NCBI RefSeq assembly: GCF_003858455.1
Contig: NZ_RQZF01000002.1
Location: 310,001-374,000, forward strand
Origin: Schaalia canis
GTDB lineage: Bacteria > Actinomycetota > Actinomycetes > Actinomycetales > Actinomycetaceae
DNA length: 64,000 nt
Reading direction: 5' to 3'
Under the pieces are notes generated by a model. It searched no databases. It saw nothing but the letters and a program-made list of their open reading frames with translations, and had not been told where the DNA came from. The translations under genes were made by a program, and so were the position numbers. Position 1 is the stretch's first letter. Every line of letters starts with the position of its first letter. This document shows positions 1 through 9,775 of this stretch, in pieces.

Positions 1-2498
1 GAACGCTGCACACCAGCGCCAAAACCTCGCGCTTCCATCGTCAGTGACAGCTTCGCTGACCGACGCAAAGCGAACACCAACAGGGAAAACGCCCCACGGA
101 AGAAAGCCCCGAAGCGATTTCCCTCCCCCGCACCCCGCACACGGCGTGCCCGCTGCAGGCCACGCCAGTCCTCAGCCATCATGCCAGCCATTCGCGCAGC
201 CGCTAAGGAAGCGATCACCGGACGGGCCGGCATCTTCAGAAGCTGCGTAAGACCATCAGCCATATCAGTTGGATCAATACGCGGGAAAACAACGATGGCG
301 GGCATCGCTAAAGCGAAAACTCGCAAGAAAATACTGGCCGCCAGCAACGTAGAATGCTCCGAAATAATCGCAGGCCCAAACGCCCAATAGACCTCTCCTC
401 CCGGCTTGCCGTACAGCAGCATCGACAGTGCAGCCATAGGTGCCGCAATGAAAATCGGACTCATCCGAAGGAAGAATGTCCGCAGGCGTAGTCCCGCTAA
501 AGGCAGCAGGCACAATTCAAGAAGCATCGCCACGCCCGCTGACACGACATCAATCGTCGTCAGCAAGGGTGTGGTCATCAGCGCGACGCCAAGAACCTGA
601 ACCACCGGATTAACGCGGTCAAGAGGCGCCTCCTTGGGGGCTTCGTCCGCACGCCCGCTCTGCGACGAGGCGGACGCTTCGCCCACCTCCCCCTGAACGT
701 GGGCAACAGTCTCACGCGAGGAAGCGGGCGCCTCGGCCTCGTTGATGGTAACAGTGGCCTTCGGGGCATCATGTGTGAGGCTTTCACTCGCGCCGCCACC
801 AGCTTCACCAACGTTGGCCAGGTCAATGACATGATCGCCCATCGCCCGCACAAAAGCATCATCATGAGTGATCGACACCAGCGTTGTGCCACGGCGAACG
901 GCCTGACGTAGGAGTTGGACAAGCCTCATCCACGACGAGCGATCCTGACCGAAAGTTGGTTCGTCAAGGATCAGCAATTTCGGCGCGCTGATGAGAGCTG
1001 TTGCCACCGACAGGCGGCGTTTCTCCCCGCCAGACAAGGTCATCGGATTGGCCTGAGCCAACGCGCGTAACCCCAAAATGTCGAGATGCTCATCGACCAG
1101 AGCATCAAGTTCAGCCCCGCTCACGCCCTCCAACCGAGGGCCGATTTCCAATTCAGCACGCACCGTGCGCCCAAGAAACTGATACTCAGGCTCTTGGAAC
1201 ACCATAGAGATACGCCCAAGAAGCTCACGCGATGACCACCCGTGAGGGTCCGCACCGCCGCACGCAGGACGCAGGTCGGCACCAACCTCAACGCTGCCCT
1301 CCAACTGAGGAAGGAGACCAGCCAAAGTCAACGCAAGGGTGCTTTTGCCCAGTCCGTTACCGCCAATGATGCAGGTGGATTGACCTGTAGGAATCTGTAG
1401 ATTCATCCCGCTTCTAATGGGTTTGCCCTTTTCGTAGCCGACAGCAAGATGACGCGCGGACAGCACGGGAAGTCTTAGCGCTGTGCCACCGTCCGTGTCC
1501 GTCACCGTTGCACTCTGTGAAGGGAGGAAAAGAGCCTCGTCAGCTGCAATCTCTTCATCACCCGGAAGCCAAATGCCCGCAGCTCGCACACTTTCCCCGT
1601 GGGTGCGCAGAACCTCATCAAGGGAGCCATCAGCGGCAATCATCCCATCAAGGATGACTATGACGCGGTCAATAAAGTCAGCCCACACGTCAACACGGTG
1701 CTCAATGATGACAACAGTTGCGCCGCTGGCATCAACGACACGTTGAGTGGCATCGCGGACTTCGCGCACGCCCGAAGGGTCAAGATTTGCGGTGGGCTCA
1801 TCAAGCAAAATCAGACCCGGTTTCATAGCCAGGATCGACGCGAGGGCAAGGCGTTGCTTCTGCCCGCCAGAAAGCGCTGAAGTTGAATGATCCAAAGGCA
1901 GGCTGGCACCCACCGACTCAAGGGAAAAGGAAACCCTCCTCCAGATTTCCTCACGCGCCACACCAAGGTTTTCACATCCGAAAGCAACATCATCGCCCAC
2001 GCGGGCAAGAACAACCTGAGCTTCAGGGTCCTGCATGACCATGCCCACGCGGCCGCGTTGCTTTTCCGGCATGAGGCCATCAACTGTCAGGGTGCCTTCG
2101 TCCTCCCCTTCGTCGGCACCACCCAAAACTCCTGCCAGGCCAGCAACAAGTGTGGATTTACCTGCACCCGACGCTCCTAGCAGGAGGACTCGTTCGCCCG
2201 GGGAGATGGTGAGGTTGATATTGCGTAGCGTCCACTGGCGTCGCCCGGCGTGCCTCCACCCCCAGTTGCGCGCTTCAACCCGTGCACCGATCGAAGGAGC
2301 CTGAGTATCGCCGGGTCTTCCGTCTGTCAGCGCAGCGGAGAAGTCCGCCTGCTCACTGTGAGTATGGGCGGCGGCTTGCTCGTTGGAAGCACCGCCTTTT
2401 GGGGCGAGAGAGCCAAAGGGTTCAACCGCTACCTGCTCACGTCTGAGGGGGTCATCAGTGTGCGGAGGCGAAAACTGAGGGCGAGGGTGGGAGGACAT
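1..2498 (-). CDS. ECF transporter energy-coupling protein, fused ATPase-ATPase-EcfT (3' end beyond window)
   Basis: The frame is open from an ATG at 2498 (GAGGAAAG about 9 bases upstream) to the window edge, giving 832 codons without a stop. After an about 75-residue charged, disordered N-terminus comes ATPase 1 with Walker A GASGAGKST (about residue 106), signature LSGGQKQRLA (about 210) and Walker B LILLDEPTANLD (about 231). ATPase 2 follows with Walker A IIGGNGLGKST (about 382), signature LSGGEKRRLS and LLILDEPTFGQD (about 507). From about residue 630 the chain becomes membrane-spanning and carries the EcfT-type Ala-Arg-Gly motifs, for example MEARGFG near the edge. This is a complete energy-coupling module in one chain. 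With YkoE upstream behind a TPP riboswitch, the inferred substrate is thiamine or its HMP moiety. YkoD-type fusions of the two ATPases are known; the added EcfT is what makes this copy notable. Confidence 0.93.
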   Translation of the reverse strand, partial: MSSHPRPQFSPPHTDDPLRREQVAVEPFGSLAPKGGASNEQAAAHTHSEQADFSAALTDGRPGDTQAPSIGARVEARNWGWRHAGRRQWTLRNINLTISPGERVLLLGASGAGKSTLVAGLAGVLGGADEGEDEGTLTVDGLMPEKQRGRVGMVMQDPEAQVVLARVGDDVAFGCENLGVAREEIWRRVSFSLESVGASLPLDHSTSALSGGQKQRLALASILAMKPGLILLDEPTANLDPSGVREVRDATQRVVDASGATVVIIEHRVDVWADFIDRVIVILDGMIAADGSLDEVLRTHGESVRAAGIWLPGDEEIAADEALFLPSQSATVTDTDGGTALRLPVLSARHLAVGYEKGKPIRSGMNLQIPTGQSTCIIGGNGLGKSTLALTLAGLLPQLEGSVEVGADLRPACGGADPHGWSSRELLGRISMVFQEPEYQFLGRTVRAELEIGPRLEGVSGAELDALVDEHLDILGLRALAQANPMTLSGGEKRRLSVATALISAPKLLILDEPTFGQDRSSWMRLVQLLRQAVRRGTTLVSITHDDAFVRAMGDHVIDLANVGEAGGGASESLTHDAPKATVTINEAEAPASSRETVAHVQGEVGEASASSQSGRADEAPKEAPLDRVNPVVQVLGVALMTTPLLTTIDVVSAGVAMLLELCLLPLAGLRLRTFFLRMSPIFIAAPMAALSMLLYGKPGGEVYWAFGPAIISEHSTLLAASIFLRVFALAMPAIVVFPRIDPTDMADGLTQLLKMPARPVIASLAAARMAGMMAEDWRGLQRARRVRGAGEGNRFGAFFRGAFSLLVFALRRSAKLSLTMEARGFGAGVQR

Positions 2499-2685
2499 GA
2501 TGCTTTGTCTTTCCTCAGTCGGGTTTCCACATGTGAGCTCAGGCCGATAAGGGGCCGCAAAACACCCGCGGAGGGTGTGGGCTCACAGCTCGGAGAATGG
2601 ACAGGCTTGTGTCGGATCAGCGTTGATGTCGGTGAAGGATGCCCGCGTGGGAAAAGGGGGAGATCCCCACGCGTGCACGTCTTAG

Positions 2686-3282
2686 TTAGACGCGTTCGCG
2701 GACCTCACGGCCGGCTGCGAAGCGGTCTAAAGCTCCGGTTTGAGCCAAGCTCCGAACAAGAACCCACCCCAGAAGGCCACTGAGAATCGCACCGGAGACA
2801 AGTGCGACAGAGTATTCGATTGCCAGATAGGAGAAGTTCTTCTCATAGCCGGAAAGGGCGAAGGACAGGATCGAGCCTCCAGCAGAAGCAAAGACGCCAG
2901 CCAACGCTGCTACAAGAAGGGTGTAATGACGGTAGGCGACAATCAAAAAGACAAGTTCTGCACCCAGCCCCTGTGCCAGACCCGCATAGACGGTCTCAAT
3001 GCCCCACTGTGAGCCAAGAGCCATGGAAACGACAGCAGCGAGTGTCTCTACAAAGAGTGCGGCACCAGGCTTACGAATAACCAGGCCGCCAAGGACGCCG
3101 CCGAGATACCAGATCCCGTACAGCATGCCGCCAACGCCAGGGACGATGGCGTCAAGGTATTGCACCCCTGCGAAACCTACTTGGTTCCAGAACAGGAAGA
3201 TCAGGCCAGTGGCAACGGATAAGACAGCGGCCGTGACAATGTCAATGACTCGCCAGGACAGATTGGTCTTGGATTCGACCAT
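2686..3282 (-). CDS. ykoE: YkoE-like S component of thiamine/HMP ECF transporter
   Basis: This 198-residue protein is almost entirely hydrophobic, with about five to six membrane segments, and resembles the YkoE substrate-binding subunit family. An in-frame ATG at 3321 exists, but the ATG at 3282 is preferred: it has GAGAGGAAAA at a good distance and avoids a hydrophilic leader that runs towards the riboswitch. The gene sits directly downstream of a TPP riboswitch and 187 bases upstream of the fused energy-coupling gene, so the two are probably co-transcribed. Function as a vitamin B1 precursor uptake subunit is inferred from the family and the riboswitch. Confidence 0.88.
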   Translation of the reverse strand: MVESKTNLSWRVIDIVTAAVLSVATGLIFLFWNQVGFAGVQYLDAIVPGVGGMLYGIWYLGGVLGGLVIRKPGAALFVETLAAVVSMALGSQWGIETVYAGLAQGLGAELVFLIVAYRHYTLLVAALAGVFASAGGSILSFALSGYEKNFSYLAIEYSVALVSGAILSGLLGWVLVRSLAQTGALDRFAAGREVRERV

Positions 3283-3329
3283 CGTTGTTTTCCTCTCGTC
3301 AATCACAACAATGGTGCGCACGAGGAGAA

Positions 3330-3418
3330 GAGCCTTCCTACGCCGGCATTATCCGGTTCAGGTTCTACGGTCGAAGGCGGTCCTGCCTTCCTCTCAACCT
3401 GGGGTCCCAGGTTCCCGT
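3330..3418 (-). promoter_or_regulatory. TPP riboswitch (THI element)
   Basis: Read on the minus strand, the segment contains the conserved TPP aptamer parts in order. A left helix with AACCTGGG/CCCAGGTT is followed by the TTGAGAGGAAGG part, then a GAACCTGAACCGGATAATG block and GCCGGCGTAGGAAGG. It ends about 50 bases before the chosen ykoE start. Binding of thiamine pyrophosphate would be expected to switch off expression of ykoE and the fused ECF gene. Confidence 0.92.
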
Positions 3419-3829
3419 GGCACGCCCATAAGCATACATCTAGTTTTTTCTACTCTGCACACATGGGCACTGATGCCATGGGATTAGGTGGTCATATGAG
3501 CGAACATGCAGTGGTATCAACACACAATGCTCGCCCAAAGTAGATCCTCACCCACAGTTCCTCAAGAATTCCGAGCCACTGCATTATGGCTCTCACGCGC
3601 AAATGACACCTGTCTGACCTCTGCGTCTCATTGTCTTTCCTCCCCCATGTAATCTCGTGACTGGACTGCGCCTAGTCCACTGTTTGCAGAGCTTGGCACC
3701 GTTCCCCGGGGTAAAAGTCCCCCGAAATAAATACGGCCCTGGGGGTGGAACCGCACGCGGTTCCACCCCCAGGGCACACATGAAAAAGGCACACGCTAAG
3801 TCATGCACCTATATCAAGCTCGGTGACTG
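3419..3829. other. Intergenic region upstream of the riboswitch
   Basis: No gene is supported here; short open frames have no ribosome site or recognisable product. It holds the promoter side of the ykoE transcript and, at 3736-3775, the terminator of the convergent SRPBCC gene. Confidence 0.5.
3736..3775 (-). terminator. Strong hairpin terminator of the SRPBCC gene
   Basis: A perfect 19-bp inverted repeat (arms 3736-3754 and 3757-3775) is followed on the minus strand by a T-rich stretch. It lies 55 bases after the stop of the SRPBCC gene. Confidence 0.8.
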
Positions 3830-4300
3830 TCAGCCCTCAAGGTAGGCCTTCGCCTGAGCGAAAGCATCCTCCCAGGTACCAGCCGCATCCTCCCACGCCT
3901 GACGGGCAACAGCCTCGTCCTGCGAAACCTGCGACAGACCAATTTCCTCAACATGGAGCGCCACCCTGCCACCTTCTTCAGACAGGGAGAACTCAACGCG
4001 AGTTGCCTCGTCGGGTAACTCGTCGCCAGCCAGGGGATACCACCGGTAGGAGACAACATCCATCGGGTCTTCATCGACCTTCTCAACCAGCCAGGTACCC
4101 GCCTCAGGATCGTTGACCTCGTAGTAGCCCTCCTCCGTGAGGGTCACTTCGTGATCACCCAGATCCCCGTCGTTAATCCACCAGCCGGGTTCGCTCACCA
4201 ACTCCCAGACTTGTTCAACTGTCGCCGCAATCACAATGTCTGCTTCGACAGTGTCAACATTCTCCTGGGGGGCCTCAGTGTCATCGTCAAAGAAGTTCAT
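3830..4300 (-). CDS. SRPBCC / AHSA1-like domain protein
   Basis: The 156-residue protein is acidic and has the START/SRPBCC fold pattern: VEADIVIAATVEQVWELVSEP at the N-terminus, a YEV..PEAGTWLVEKVDE strand pair, and a long C-terminal helix. Such proteins bind hydrophobic ligands or act as AHSA1-type cochaperone-like proteins; the ligand cannot be predicted. No Shine-Dalgarno precedes the ATG. Instead TACCGT lies exactly six bases upstream, suggesting a leaderless transcript. It is a single gene with its own terminator. Confidence 0.82.
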   Translation of the reverse strand: MNFFDDDTEAPQENVDTVEADIVIAATVEQVWELVSEPGWWINDGDLGDHEVTLTEEGYYEVNDPEAGTWLVEKVDEDPMDVVSYRWYPLAGDELPDEATRVEFSLSEEGGRVALHVEEIGLSQVSQDEAVARQAWEDAAGTWEDAFAQAKAYLEG

Positions 4301-4370
4301 AGCTCAACGGTACGTTGCCCACCCCACATGCGCGAGATCTGTGCACCTTCTTCCATTACACGCCGCCCCG

Positions 4371-4447
4371 GCGCGCCCACATGTGACCCCAGCCCCGCAC
4401 GCTCCCTCCACGCCACTAATGTGCCTGTGAACGCACACGCGGGCGCC
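4371..4447. repeat. Dispersed palindromic element P1
   Basis: The left arm GCGCCCACATGTGACCCCA ends at 4391 and the right arm TGAACGCACACGCGGGCGCC spans 4428-4447. They are separated by a unique core. The element sits between the divergent SRPBCC and pntA genes. Confidence 0.7.
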
Positions 4448-4589
4448 GACGACTCACGCGAACCCCGTCTGCGACGAGCCGCTCGGCGCCCATATGTCGT
4501 CTTTCCTTGTGGTCTCAAACTAAACTTGATAGAGGTAGTGACATCGATCGCACCCCCGGGTGCCCTGCCTCCACGACAAAGGAGTCCTC

Positions 4590-6140
4590 GTGCTAATTGG
4601 AGTGCCAAAGGAAGGGGTCAACCAACCACTCGTTGGTGCCACCCCCGACACGGTCAAAAAACTCATCTCCCTGGGCTATGACGTTCGCGTGCAATCCGGT
4701 GCCGGAGCCTACGCCCACCTCACCGATCAGGCCTACGCTAACGCCGGCGCCGAACTCACCGACGACGCCGACGCCTGGGGTGCTGACCTAGTCATCGCCC
4801 TTGACGCCCCCACAGATGAGCATCTTGCCCTCATGCGTTCAGGTGCCACCCTCATCACGCGCCTGGCCCCCGCTCGCAACCCCGAGCTCCTCGAAAAACT
4901 ACGCGCCGCCGGCGTGACCGCCATGGCCATGGACACCGTGCCGCGCATCTCCCGCGCTCAGGCGATGGATGTCCTCTCCTCCCAAGCAAATGTCGCCGGC
5001 TACCGCGCCGTCGTTGAAGCCGCCGCAGCTTTCGGCCGCCTCTTCACCGGCCAGGTCACCGCCGCCGGCAAGATGCCCCCCGCCAAGGTCTACGTCATTG
5101 GTGCGGGTGTGGCAGGCCTGGCTGCGATTGGCACCGCCAACTCCATGGGTGCCGAGGTTTCCGCCACCGACGTCCGCCCCGAGGTGGCCGAACAGGTCGA
5201 ATCCATGGGTGCGCGCTTCGTCGCCATTCCCGCCCAGCAGGAAGTCTCCTCTGACGGCTACGCCAAAGAGATGAGCGCCGATCAGGAAATGGTCGCCCGA
5301 GCCCTCTACGCCAAGGTTGCCGCCGAATCCGACATTGTCATTACCACCGCCAATATCCCGGGCCGCACCGCCCCGATCCTCCTGGATGAGGATGCGGTCA
5401 ACGCCATGCGTCCCGGCTCAGTCATCGTTGACATGGCAGCCGCCAACGGGGGCAACACTGCCCTGACCGTTGCCGGTGAAACCATCGTCACCCCCGGCGG
5501 CGTGACCATCATTGGCCACTCTGACCTGGCGGGCCGCCTACCCGGCCAATCCTCACAGCTTTACGGCCAAAACGTTGTCAATCTGCTCAAACTCATGACC
5601 CCCGGCAAGGACGGGGAGCTTGTTGTTGACCTTGAAGATGAGATCGTTCGCGGCATCACCGTCACCCAAAGCGGTGAGATCCTCTGGCCTCCGCCGCCAG
5701 TGAAGGTCTCCGCCGCACCCGCCGCAGCCGCTGCCGAACCCAGCCCCCAGGAGCGCGCCGCCGCTGCCGCCCGCGCTGCCGAGGAGGCCGCCCTCGCCAA
5801 ACGGCGCACCTTCTTTGGTTTGCTCGCTGCCGCCCTCGTCGGCGCAGCCCTCGTCCTTGCGACCCCGGCGCTGGCCGCAGGCAACTACATTGTGCTGATG
5901 CTGGCTGTGGTGGTCGGCTTCTACGTCATTACGGGCGTCACGCATTCGCTGCACACCCCGCTCATGTCGGTAACGAACGCGATTTCGGGCATTATCTTGC
6001 TGGGTGCGATCTTGCAGATCGGCTCAAGCAACCCCATTGTGTCGGCGCTGAGCTTTGTCGCCATCGTCGTTTCTTCCATCAATATTTTCGGCGGTTTCCT
6101 GGTCACACACCGGATGCTCGCAATGTTCCAGAAGGGCTGA
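4590..6140 (+). CDS. pntA: NAD(P) transhydrogenase subunit alpha
   Basis: PntA couples hydride transfer between NAD(H) and NADP(H) to proton movement. The start is taken as the GTG at 4590, with AAAGGAG five bases upstream, giving MLIGVPKEG and 516 residues, close to the usual length of full PntA. The N-terminal domain is followed by the NAD-binding Rossmann stretch [19 protein letters not shown] and the [20 protein letters not shown] region. An Ala/Glu-rich linker then leads to four C-terminal membrane helices. It is the fused alpha1-alpha2 form. pntB begins three bases after its stop. Confidence 0.96.
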   Translation: MLIGVPKEGVNQPLVGATPDTVKKLISLGYDVRVQSGAGAYAHLTDQAYANAGAELTDDADAWGADLVIALDAPTDEHLALMRSGATLITRLAPARNPELLEKLRAAGVTAMAMDTVPRISRAQAMDVLSSQANVAGYRAVVEAAAAFGRLFTGQVTAAGKMPPAKVYVIGAGVAGLAAIGTANSMGAEVSATDVRPEVAEQVESMGARFVAIPAQQEVSSDGYAKEMSADQEMVARALYAKVAAESDIVITTANIPGRTAPILLDEDAVNAMRPGSVIVDMAAANGGNTALTVAGETIVTPGGVTIIGHSDLAGRLPGQSSQLYGQNVVNLLKLMTPGKDGELVVDLEDEIVRGITVTQSGEILWPPPPVKVSAAPAAAAAEPSPQERAAAAARAAEEAALAKRRTFFGLLAAALVGAALVLATPALAAGNYIVLMLAVVVGFYVITGVTHSLHTPLMSVTNAISGIILLGAILQIGSSNPIVSALSFVAIVVSSINIFGGFLVTHRMLAMFQKG

Positions 6141-6143
6141 TCG

Positions 6144-7586
6144 ATGACAGACATGCTTCTCTTCGACGGTGGCCTGCTCACTCGCGCCACCACCCTGGCC
6201 TACCTGGCAGCCGGACTGCTGTTCATCCTGGCCCTGGCGAGCCTGTCCAAGCATGAGACCGCTAAGCGCGGCAATACTTTCGGCGCGGTGGGCATGTTCA
6301 TTGCCCTTGTCGCCACGATCGCACTGGCTTTGGGTTCCGAGCCTGGTCAAGGCGTGCTTGTGACCTTCCTGCTGATTGCGCTTGCCATGGGTATCGGTGG
6401 CGCGATCGGCACGGTTTTGGCTAAGCGCGTGGAGATGACGGGGATGCCTGAACTCATCGCGATGCTCCACTCCTTTGTGGGTCTGGCCGCCGTGCTGGTG
6501 GGTTTCAATTCCTACATCGCCCCTGATGCCACTGCACACGCGCTGGGGACCTTCCATCTGGGTGAGATCTTCCTGGGGATCTTCATCGGCGCGGTGACTT
6601 TCACGGGTTCAATCGTTGCCTACCTCAAGCTCTCAGCGAAGATCTCCGGCAAGCCCTTGACTCTTCCGGCCCGCAACTGGCTGAATCTGGCGGCGCTGCT
6701 GGTATCCCTGGTGCTGATGGTCGTGTTCATGCGGACCGAGGAAGGCTCTGTCATTTCCTGGGTGGCATTGCTGGCGATGACCGTGATTGCGCTGTTGCTG
6801 GGCCTGCACCTGGTGGCCGCTATCGGCGGCGGCGATATGCCCGTCGTTGTGTCAATGCTGAACTCCTACTCTGGCTGGGCTGCGGCCGCTGCCGGTTTCA
6901 TGCTGAATAATGACCTGCTGATCATCACCGGCGCCCTGGTGGGTTCCTCGGGTGCGTACCTGTCGTGGATTATGTGTAAGGCCATGAACCGCGCATTCGT
7001 GTCCGTCATCCTGGGCGGTTTTGGCTCAGATTCTTCAGCTGCCGCTGGCGGCGACGAAGAAGAGGGCACGATTGACGAGGTTGATGCCGCCGCTGTGGCT
7101 GCGCTGCTGTCGGAGGCTCGCCGCGTGGTGATTACCCCCGGCTATGGCATGGCTGTGGCTCAGGCCCAGTACCCGGTGGCGACGCTGACGGAGAAGCTGC
7201 GTGAGAAGGGTGTGGAGGTGCAATTTGGTATTCACCCGGTTGCTGGCCGCCTGCCCGGTCACATGAATGTGCTGCTCGCTGAGGCGAAAGTACCCTACGA
7301 CATCGTGCTGGAAATGGACGAGATCAACGATGACTTCCCAGAGGTTGACGTGGTCTTGGTGATCGGGGCGAATGACACGGTGAATCCCGCGGCTGAAGAG
7401 CCAGGTTCTCCCATTGCTGGCATGCCCGTGCTGACCGTGTGGGAGTCAGGGAAGGTCATCGTCTTTAAGCGTTCGATGGCGACCGGCTACGCCGGCGTTC
7501 AAAACCCCCTGTTCTTTAAGGAGAACACTTCCATGCTCTTTGGTGATGCGAAGGGTTCTGTGGAGGCCATTATCCAAGCACTGTGA
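6144..7586 (+). CDS. pntB: NAD(P) transhydrogenase subunit beta
   Basis: This 480-residue partner of PntA has about eight to nine membrane helices in its first 290 residues. The NADP-binding domain III follows, with [37 protein letters not shown] and the [20 protein letters not shown] stretch typical of PntB. It starts at ATG 6144, directly behind pntA, so the two are one operon supplying NADPH. A strong hairpin terminator follows at 7752-7793. Confidence 0.96.
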   Translation: MTDMLLFDGGLLTRATTLAYLAAGLLFILALASLSKHETAKRGNTFGAVGMFIALVATIALALGSEPGQGVLVTFLLIALAMGIGGAIGTVLAKRVEMTGMPELIAMLHSFVGLAAVLVGFNSYIAPDATAHALGTFHLGEIFLGIFIGAVTFTGSIVAYLKLSAKISGKPLTLPARNWLNLAALLVSLVLMVVFMRTEEGSVISWVALLAMTVIALLLGLHLVAAIGGGDMPVVVSMLNSYSGWAAAAAGFMLNNDLLIITGALVGSSGAYLSWIMCKAMNRAFVSVILGGFGSDSSAAAGGDEEEGTIDEVDAAAVAALLSEARRVVITPGYGMAVAQAQYPVATLTEKLREKGVEVQFGIHPVAGRLPGHMNVLLAEAKVPYDIVLEMDEINDDFPEVDVVLVIGANDTVNPAAEEPGSPIAGMPVLTVWESGKVIVFKRSMATGYAGVQNPLFFKENTSMLFGDAKGSVEAIIQAL

Positions 7587-7751
7587 TGTCACACCCAGGT
7601 GCTGCGATTTCCGCCTTCGGACAAGGGCTGAAGGGCATCGTGACGAGCGGCGGAGGTAACTCTGGAACTTGGCGTGTTTTGGCGAACACACCACCAGGGA
7701 TATGTAGTGCCTGGCAGATGTGAGTTCTTCAACCTGTGATGTTGAAGCTCC

Positions 7752-7793
7752 AGCAAGGGCCGCGCAGCTCTTTTGAGCTGCGCGGCCCTTGCT
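7752..7793 (+). terminator. Terminator after pntAB
   Basis: A perfect 19-bp stem (7752-7770 with 7775-7793) closes a TTTT loop and is followed by TGTGTTG. It could also act in the reverse direction. Confidence 0.8.
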
Positions 7794-7816
7794 TGTGTTG
7801 GGGGGCCACAGCGTTC

Positions 7817-7890
7817 GCGCCCGTATGTGAGTCCACCTCCACAACACTGCTCCATCGGCCCCTCTCCCTGCTGGGAGCACAGCAGGGAGC
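7817..7890. repeat. Dispersed palindromic element P2
   Basis: Left arm GCGCCCGTATGTGAGTCCA (7817-7835) and right arm TGGGAGCACAGCAGGGAGC (7872-7890) flank a unique core. The right arm is more diverged than in other copies. Confidence 0.55.
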
Positions 7891-8178
7891 GAAGGGAACG
7901 TTATTGCTCGTACATTTCCAGCTATCAAAGCAGTGCGACGGTACAGGCGTAACGTCAAACAACGCTGCTCATGCGAATACATGGCCCTCAGGAACAACAT
8001 CCTTCCAGGTCTCCGTCCGTGCCCAACAATCGTCGCAGCCCTCTCACCCACCCCTTCCTCGCACAAGCCAAGCAACGCCTCAGGGGTGCAGGGCAGAAGG
8101 AAGCGTGGATCGTTTTTGGCCTACGCCAAAACCTCGCGCTCAGGGGGCGTGAGCGCGGTACGACTAGGCATAGAAATA

Positions 8179-8224
8179 CTCCCCGAAAGAAGGAACCGGA
8201 TTAACCGGTCCATCTTTCGGGGAG
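8179..8224 (-). terminator. Terminator of the DUF2249 gene
   Basis: CTCCCCGAAAGA (8179-8190) pairs with TCTTTCGGGGAG (8213-8224), with an inner ACCGG/CCGGT stem. A TATTTCTAT tail follows on the minus strand. Confidence 0.75.
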
Positions 8225-8287
8225 CATGTCATGGCAGGAAACACCCCACCTTCCACGCTTGAGCAGAGTCCGCCTAAATTATTTTCT

Positions 8288-8824
8288 TTAAGACACGCGG
8301 GTGATGAGGTAGCTCCAGCGTTCAGGTCCAGACTCTTGAGTCTGCACCCGATAATGGGACTCAGACTGCTGCAGGTGAGCAAAAAGAGGATCAGGCTGAT
8401 GCGGAGTCACGACAACAAGTGATTCATTGACAGGAAGCACATCCACCGCATGCAGAAGCAACTGCTTTCGAACGACACGGGGAAGCTCATGGACCCGGAG
8501 TTCTTCGACGCTTTCAGTGTTCATCTGCCCATGTGCGTCTGCGGGGGAAGCAGTCTGTTCACCATGATGTCCGCGTCGCCCGTGTCCGCCGCAGCCACAG
8601 CCGCCTCCACCATGTCCATGCTGGCGCTGATGACGATGCTGGTGCTGATGTCCGCCCGCAGCGTCGACATCACCCGGGTCAACGCTTCCTTTCTTACCCC
8701 CGCAACCGCCTTTACCACCACAGCCGCAGCCGCCTGCTGCCGAGGGCTGCACGCGAGAGTCAACCAGTTTGAATACTTGGGTTCCGGGGGTTGAAGCTGC
8801 ATCGGGCAGCGTCGCATCGCTCAT
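8288..8824 (-). CDS. DUF2249 domain protein with Cys/His-rich linker
   Basis: The ATG at 8824 has GGAGG five bases upstream and gives 178 residues. Three parts are visible. A short N-terminus is followed by a Gly-Cys-rich stretch GGCGCGGKGGCGGKK and a His/Gln/Gly-rich stretch with GGGGCGCGGHG. The C-terminus (about residues 108-178) is a DUF2249 domain: RVHELPRVVRKQLLL, then NESLVVVTPHQPDPLFAHLQ. DUF2249 proteins often accompany respiratory or nitrosative-stress genes, but no such neighbour is present. The Cys/His stretches could bind metal; that is inference. It is a single gene with its own terminator. Confidence 0.8.
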   Translation of the reverse strand: MSDATLPDAASTPGTQVFKLVDSRVQPSAAGGCGCGGKGGCGGKKGSVDPGDVDAAGGHQHQHRHQRQHGHGGGGCGCGGHGRRGHHGEQTASPADAHGQMNTESVEELRVHELPRVVRKQLLLHAVDVLPVNESLVVVTPHQPDPLFAHLQQSESHYRVQTQESGPERWSYLITRVS

Positions 8825-9218
8825 AACATCCTCCACATAGTTCCTGACAACGCGTTCACTACTGCTTGCATGGTACCCACCTAACAGCGTCGTCCACCGC
8901 TGCAAGTGGGAACATTCATACTGCCTCTGAAGACATCCACCCCCGCCATCGCCCTTCTACAGCCACACAAGCAGGCCCTCGACAGGAGCCACCTCAGAGG
9001 TCACACAGTCACAATGGCAGCCCTGCATGGCAACTTATTCAGACTTGAGGCCTCGCACCAGGCACCACATCCGCTCAGACAGGCCGACACAGAACCAAAG
9101 AGCCCAGCGCGACAAGGAGCGCCGCGCCCCTGCGCGGACAAACCCTCACGACGAAACGCCTGCAGCAAGCGCACAACACACTACATAGTTAGCAGGCACG
9201 TCACTGGCGAAGTCTGCG
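8825..9218. other. Intergenic region upstream of the DUF2249 gene
   Basis: About 390 bases between two minus-strand genes presumably hold the DUF2249 promoter. I see no repeat element, strong hairpin or supported gene. Confidence 0.5.
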
Positions 9219-9683
9219 TCAGTCTTCCTTCAGCGCAAACTCCACCTCAACCTCAACCGAGGCGTTAAGAGGCAAAGCCGCCACTCCCACAGCCGAACGC
9301 GCATGGGCCGACCCAAACACCTCACCGTAGAACTCCGAAGCACCATTGATAACCGCAGGCTGGCCGTAGAAGTCAGGCAGTGAGGCCACAAAACCCGTCA
9401 CTTTCACCACACCCGCCAGTCGATCAACACCGCCGGCAACCGCAGCGGCAGCCGCGAGCGCATTCAATGCACACACGCGCGCCGCATCCTTCGCATCCTC
9501 AGGGTCGGCACCATCAGCACCAACAGCGCCAATGCAGGCCAGCTCGCCAGCCTCCATAGGGAGCTGGCCAGAGGTTCGCACCACCCCTCGGTCAATCACT
9601 GCTGGCACATAGGCCGCCAAAGGTGCGACAACCTCGGGCAGTTCAACGCCCATTTCGCGGAGTTTCTTAGAAGGAGTTGTCAT
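9219..9683 (-). CDS. ridA: RidA family reactive-intermediate deaminase
   Basis: This 154-residue protein has the YjgF/RidA fold signature: GVVRTSGQLPMEAGELACIGAVG near the N-terminus, CALNALAAAAAVAGGVDRL, then VVKVTGFVASLPDF. The C-terminal HARSAVGVAALPLNASVEVEVE contains the conserved Arg and the final Glu of the active cleft. RidA hydrolyses enamine/imine intermediates such as 2-aminoacrylate made by PLP dehydratases. An L-serine dehydratase gene lies 1.5 kb away on the other strand, which is suggestive, although that enzyme is of the Fe-S class. Confidence 0.9.
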   Translation of the reverse strand: MTTPSKKLREMGVELPEVVAPLAAYVPAVIDRGVVRTSGQLPMEAGELACIGAVGADGADPEDAKDAARVCALNALAAAAAVAGGVDRLAGVVKVTGFVASLPDFYGQPAVINGASEFYGEVFGSAHARSAVGVAALPLNASVEVEVEFALKED

Positions 9684-9775
9684 AACAGAACAGCCTTTCG
9701 TTAAGCATCACTACTGGATGACCTAATCCGGGTGGTTGCCTTAACGCTACCGCACCCAGCCTCCTCAGCCCCGCC

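Larger units (their letters stand above)
7587..8287. other. Intergenic region between pntB and the DUF2249 gene
   Basis: About 700 bases between convergent genes carry two terminators (7752-7793 and 8179-8224) and dispersed element P2. Open frames here lack ribosome sites and recognisable domains, so no gene is called. Confidence 0.5.

Noticed and set aside
3401-3478. A possible further dispersed element (CCCAGG near 3404 and CACACATGGG near 3466)
   Set aside because: The left part belongs to the TPP riboswitch and the rest of the arm pattern is missing.
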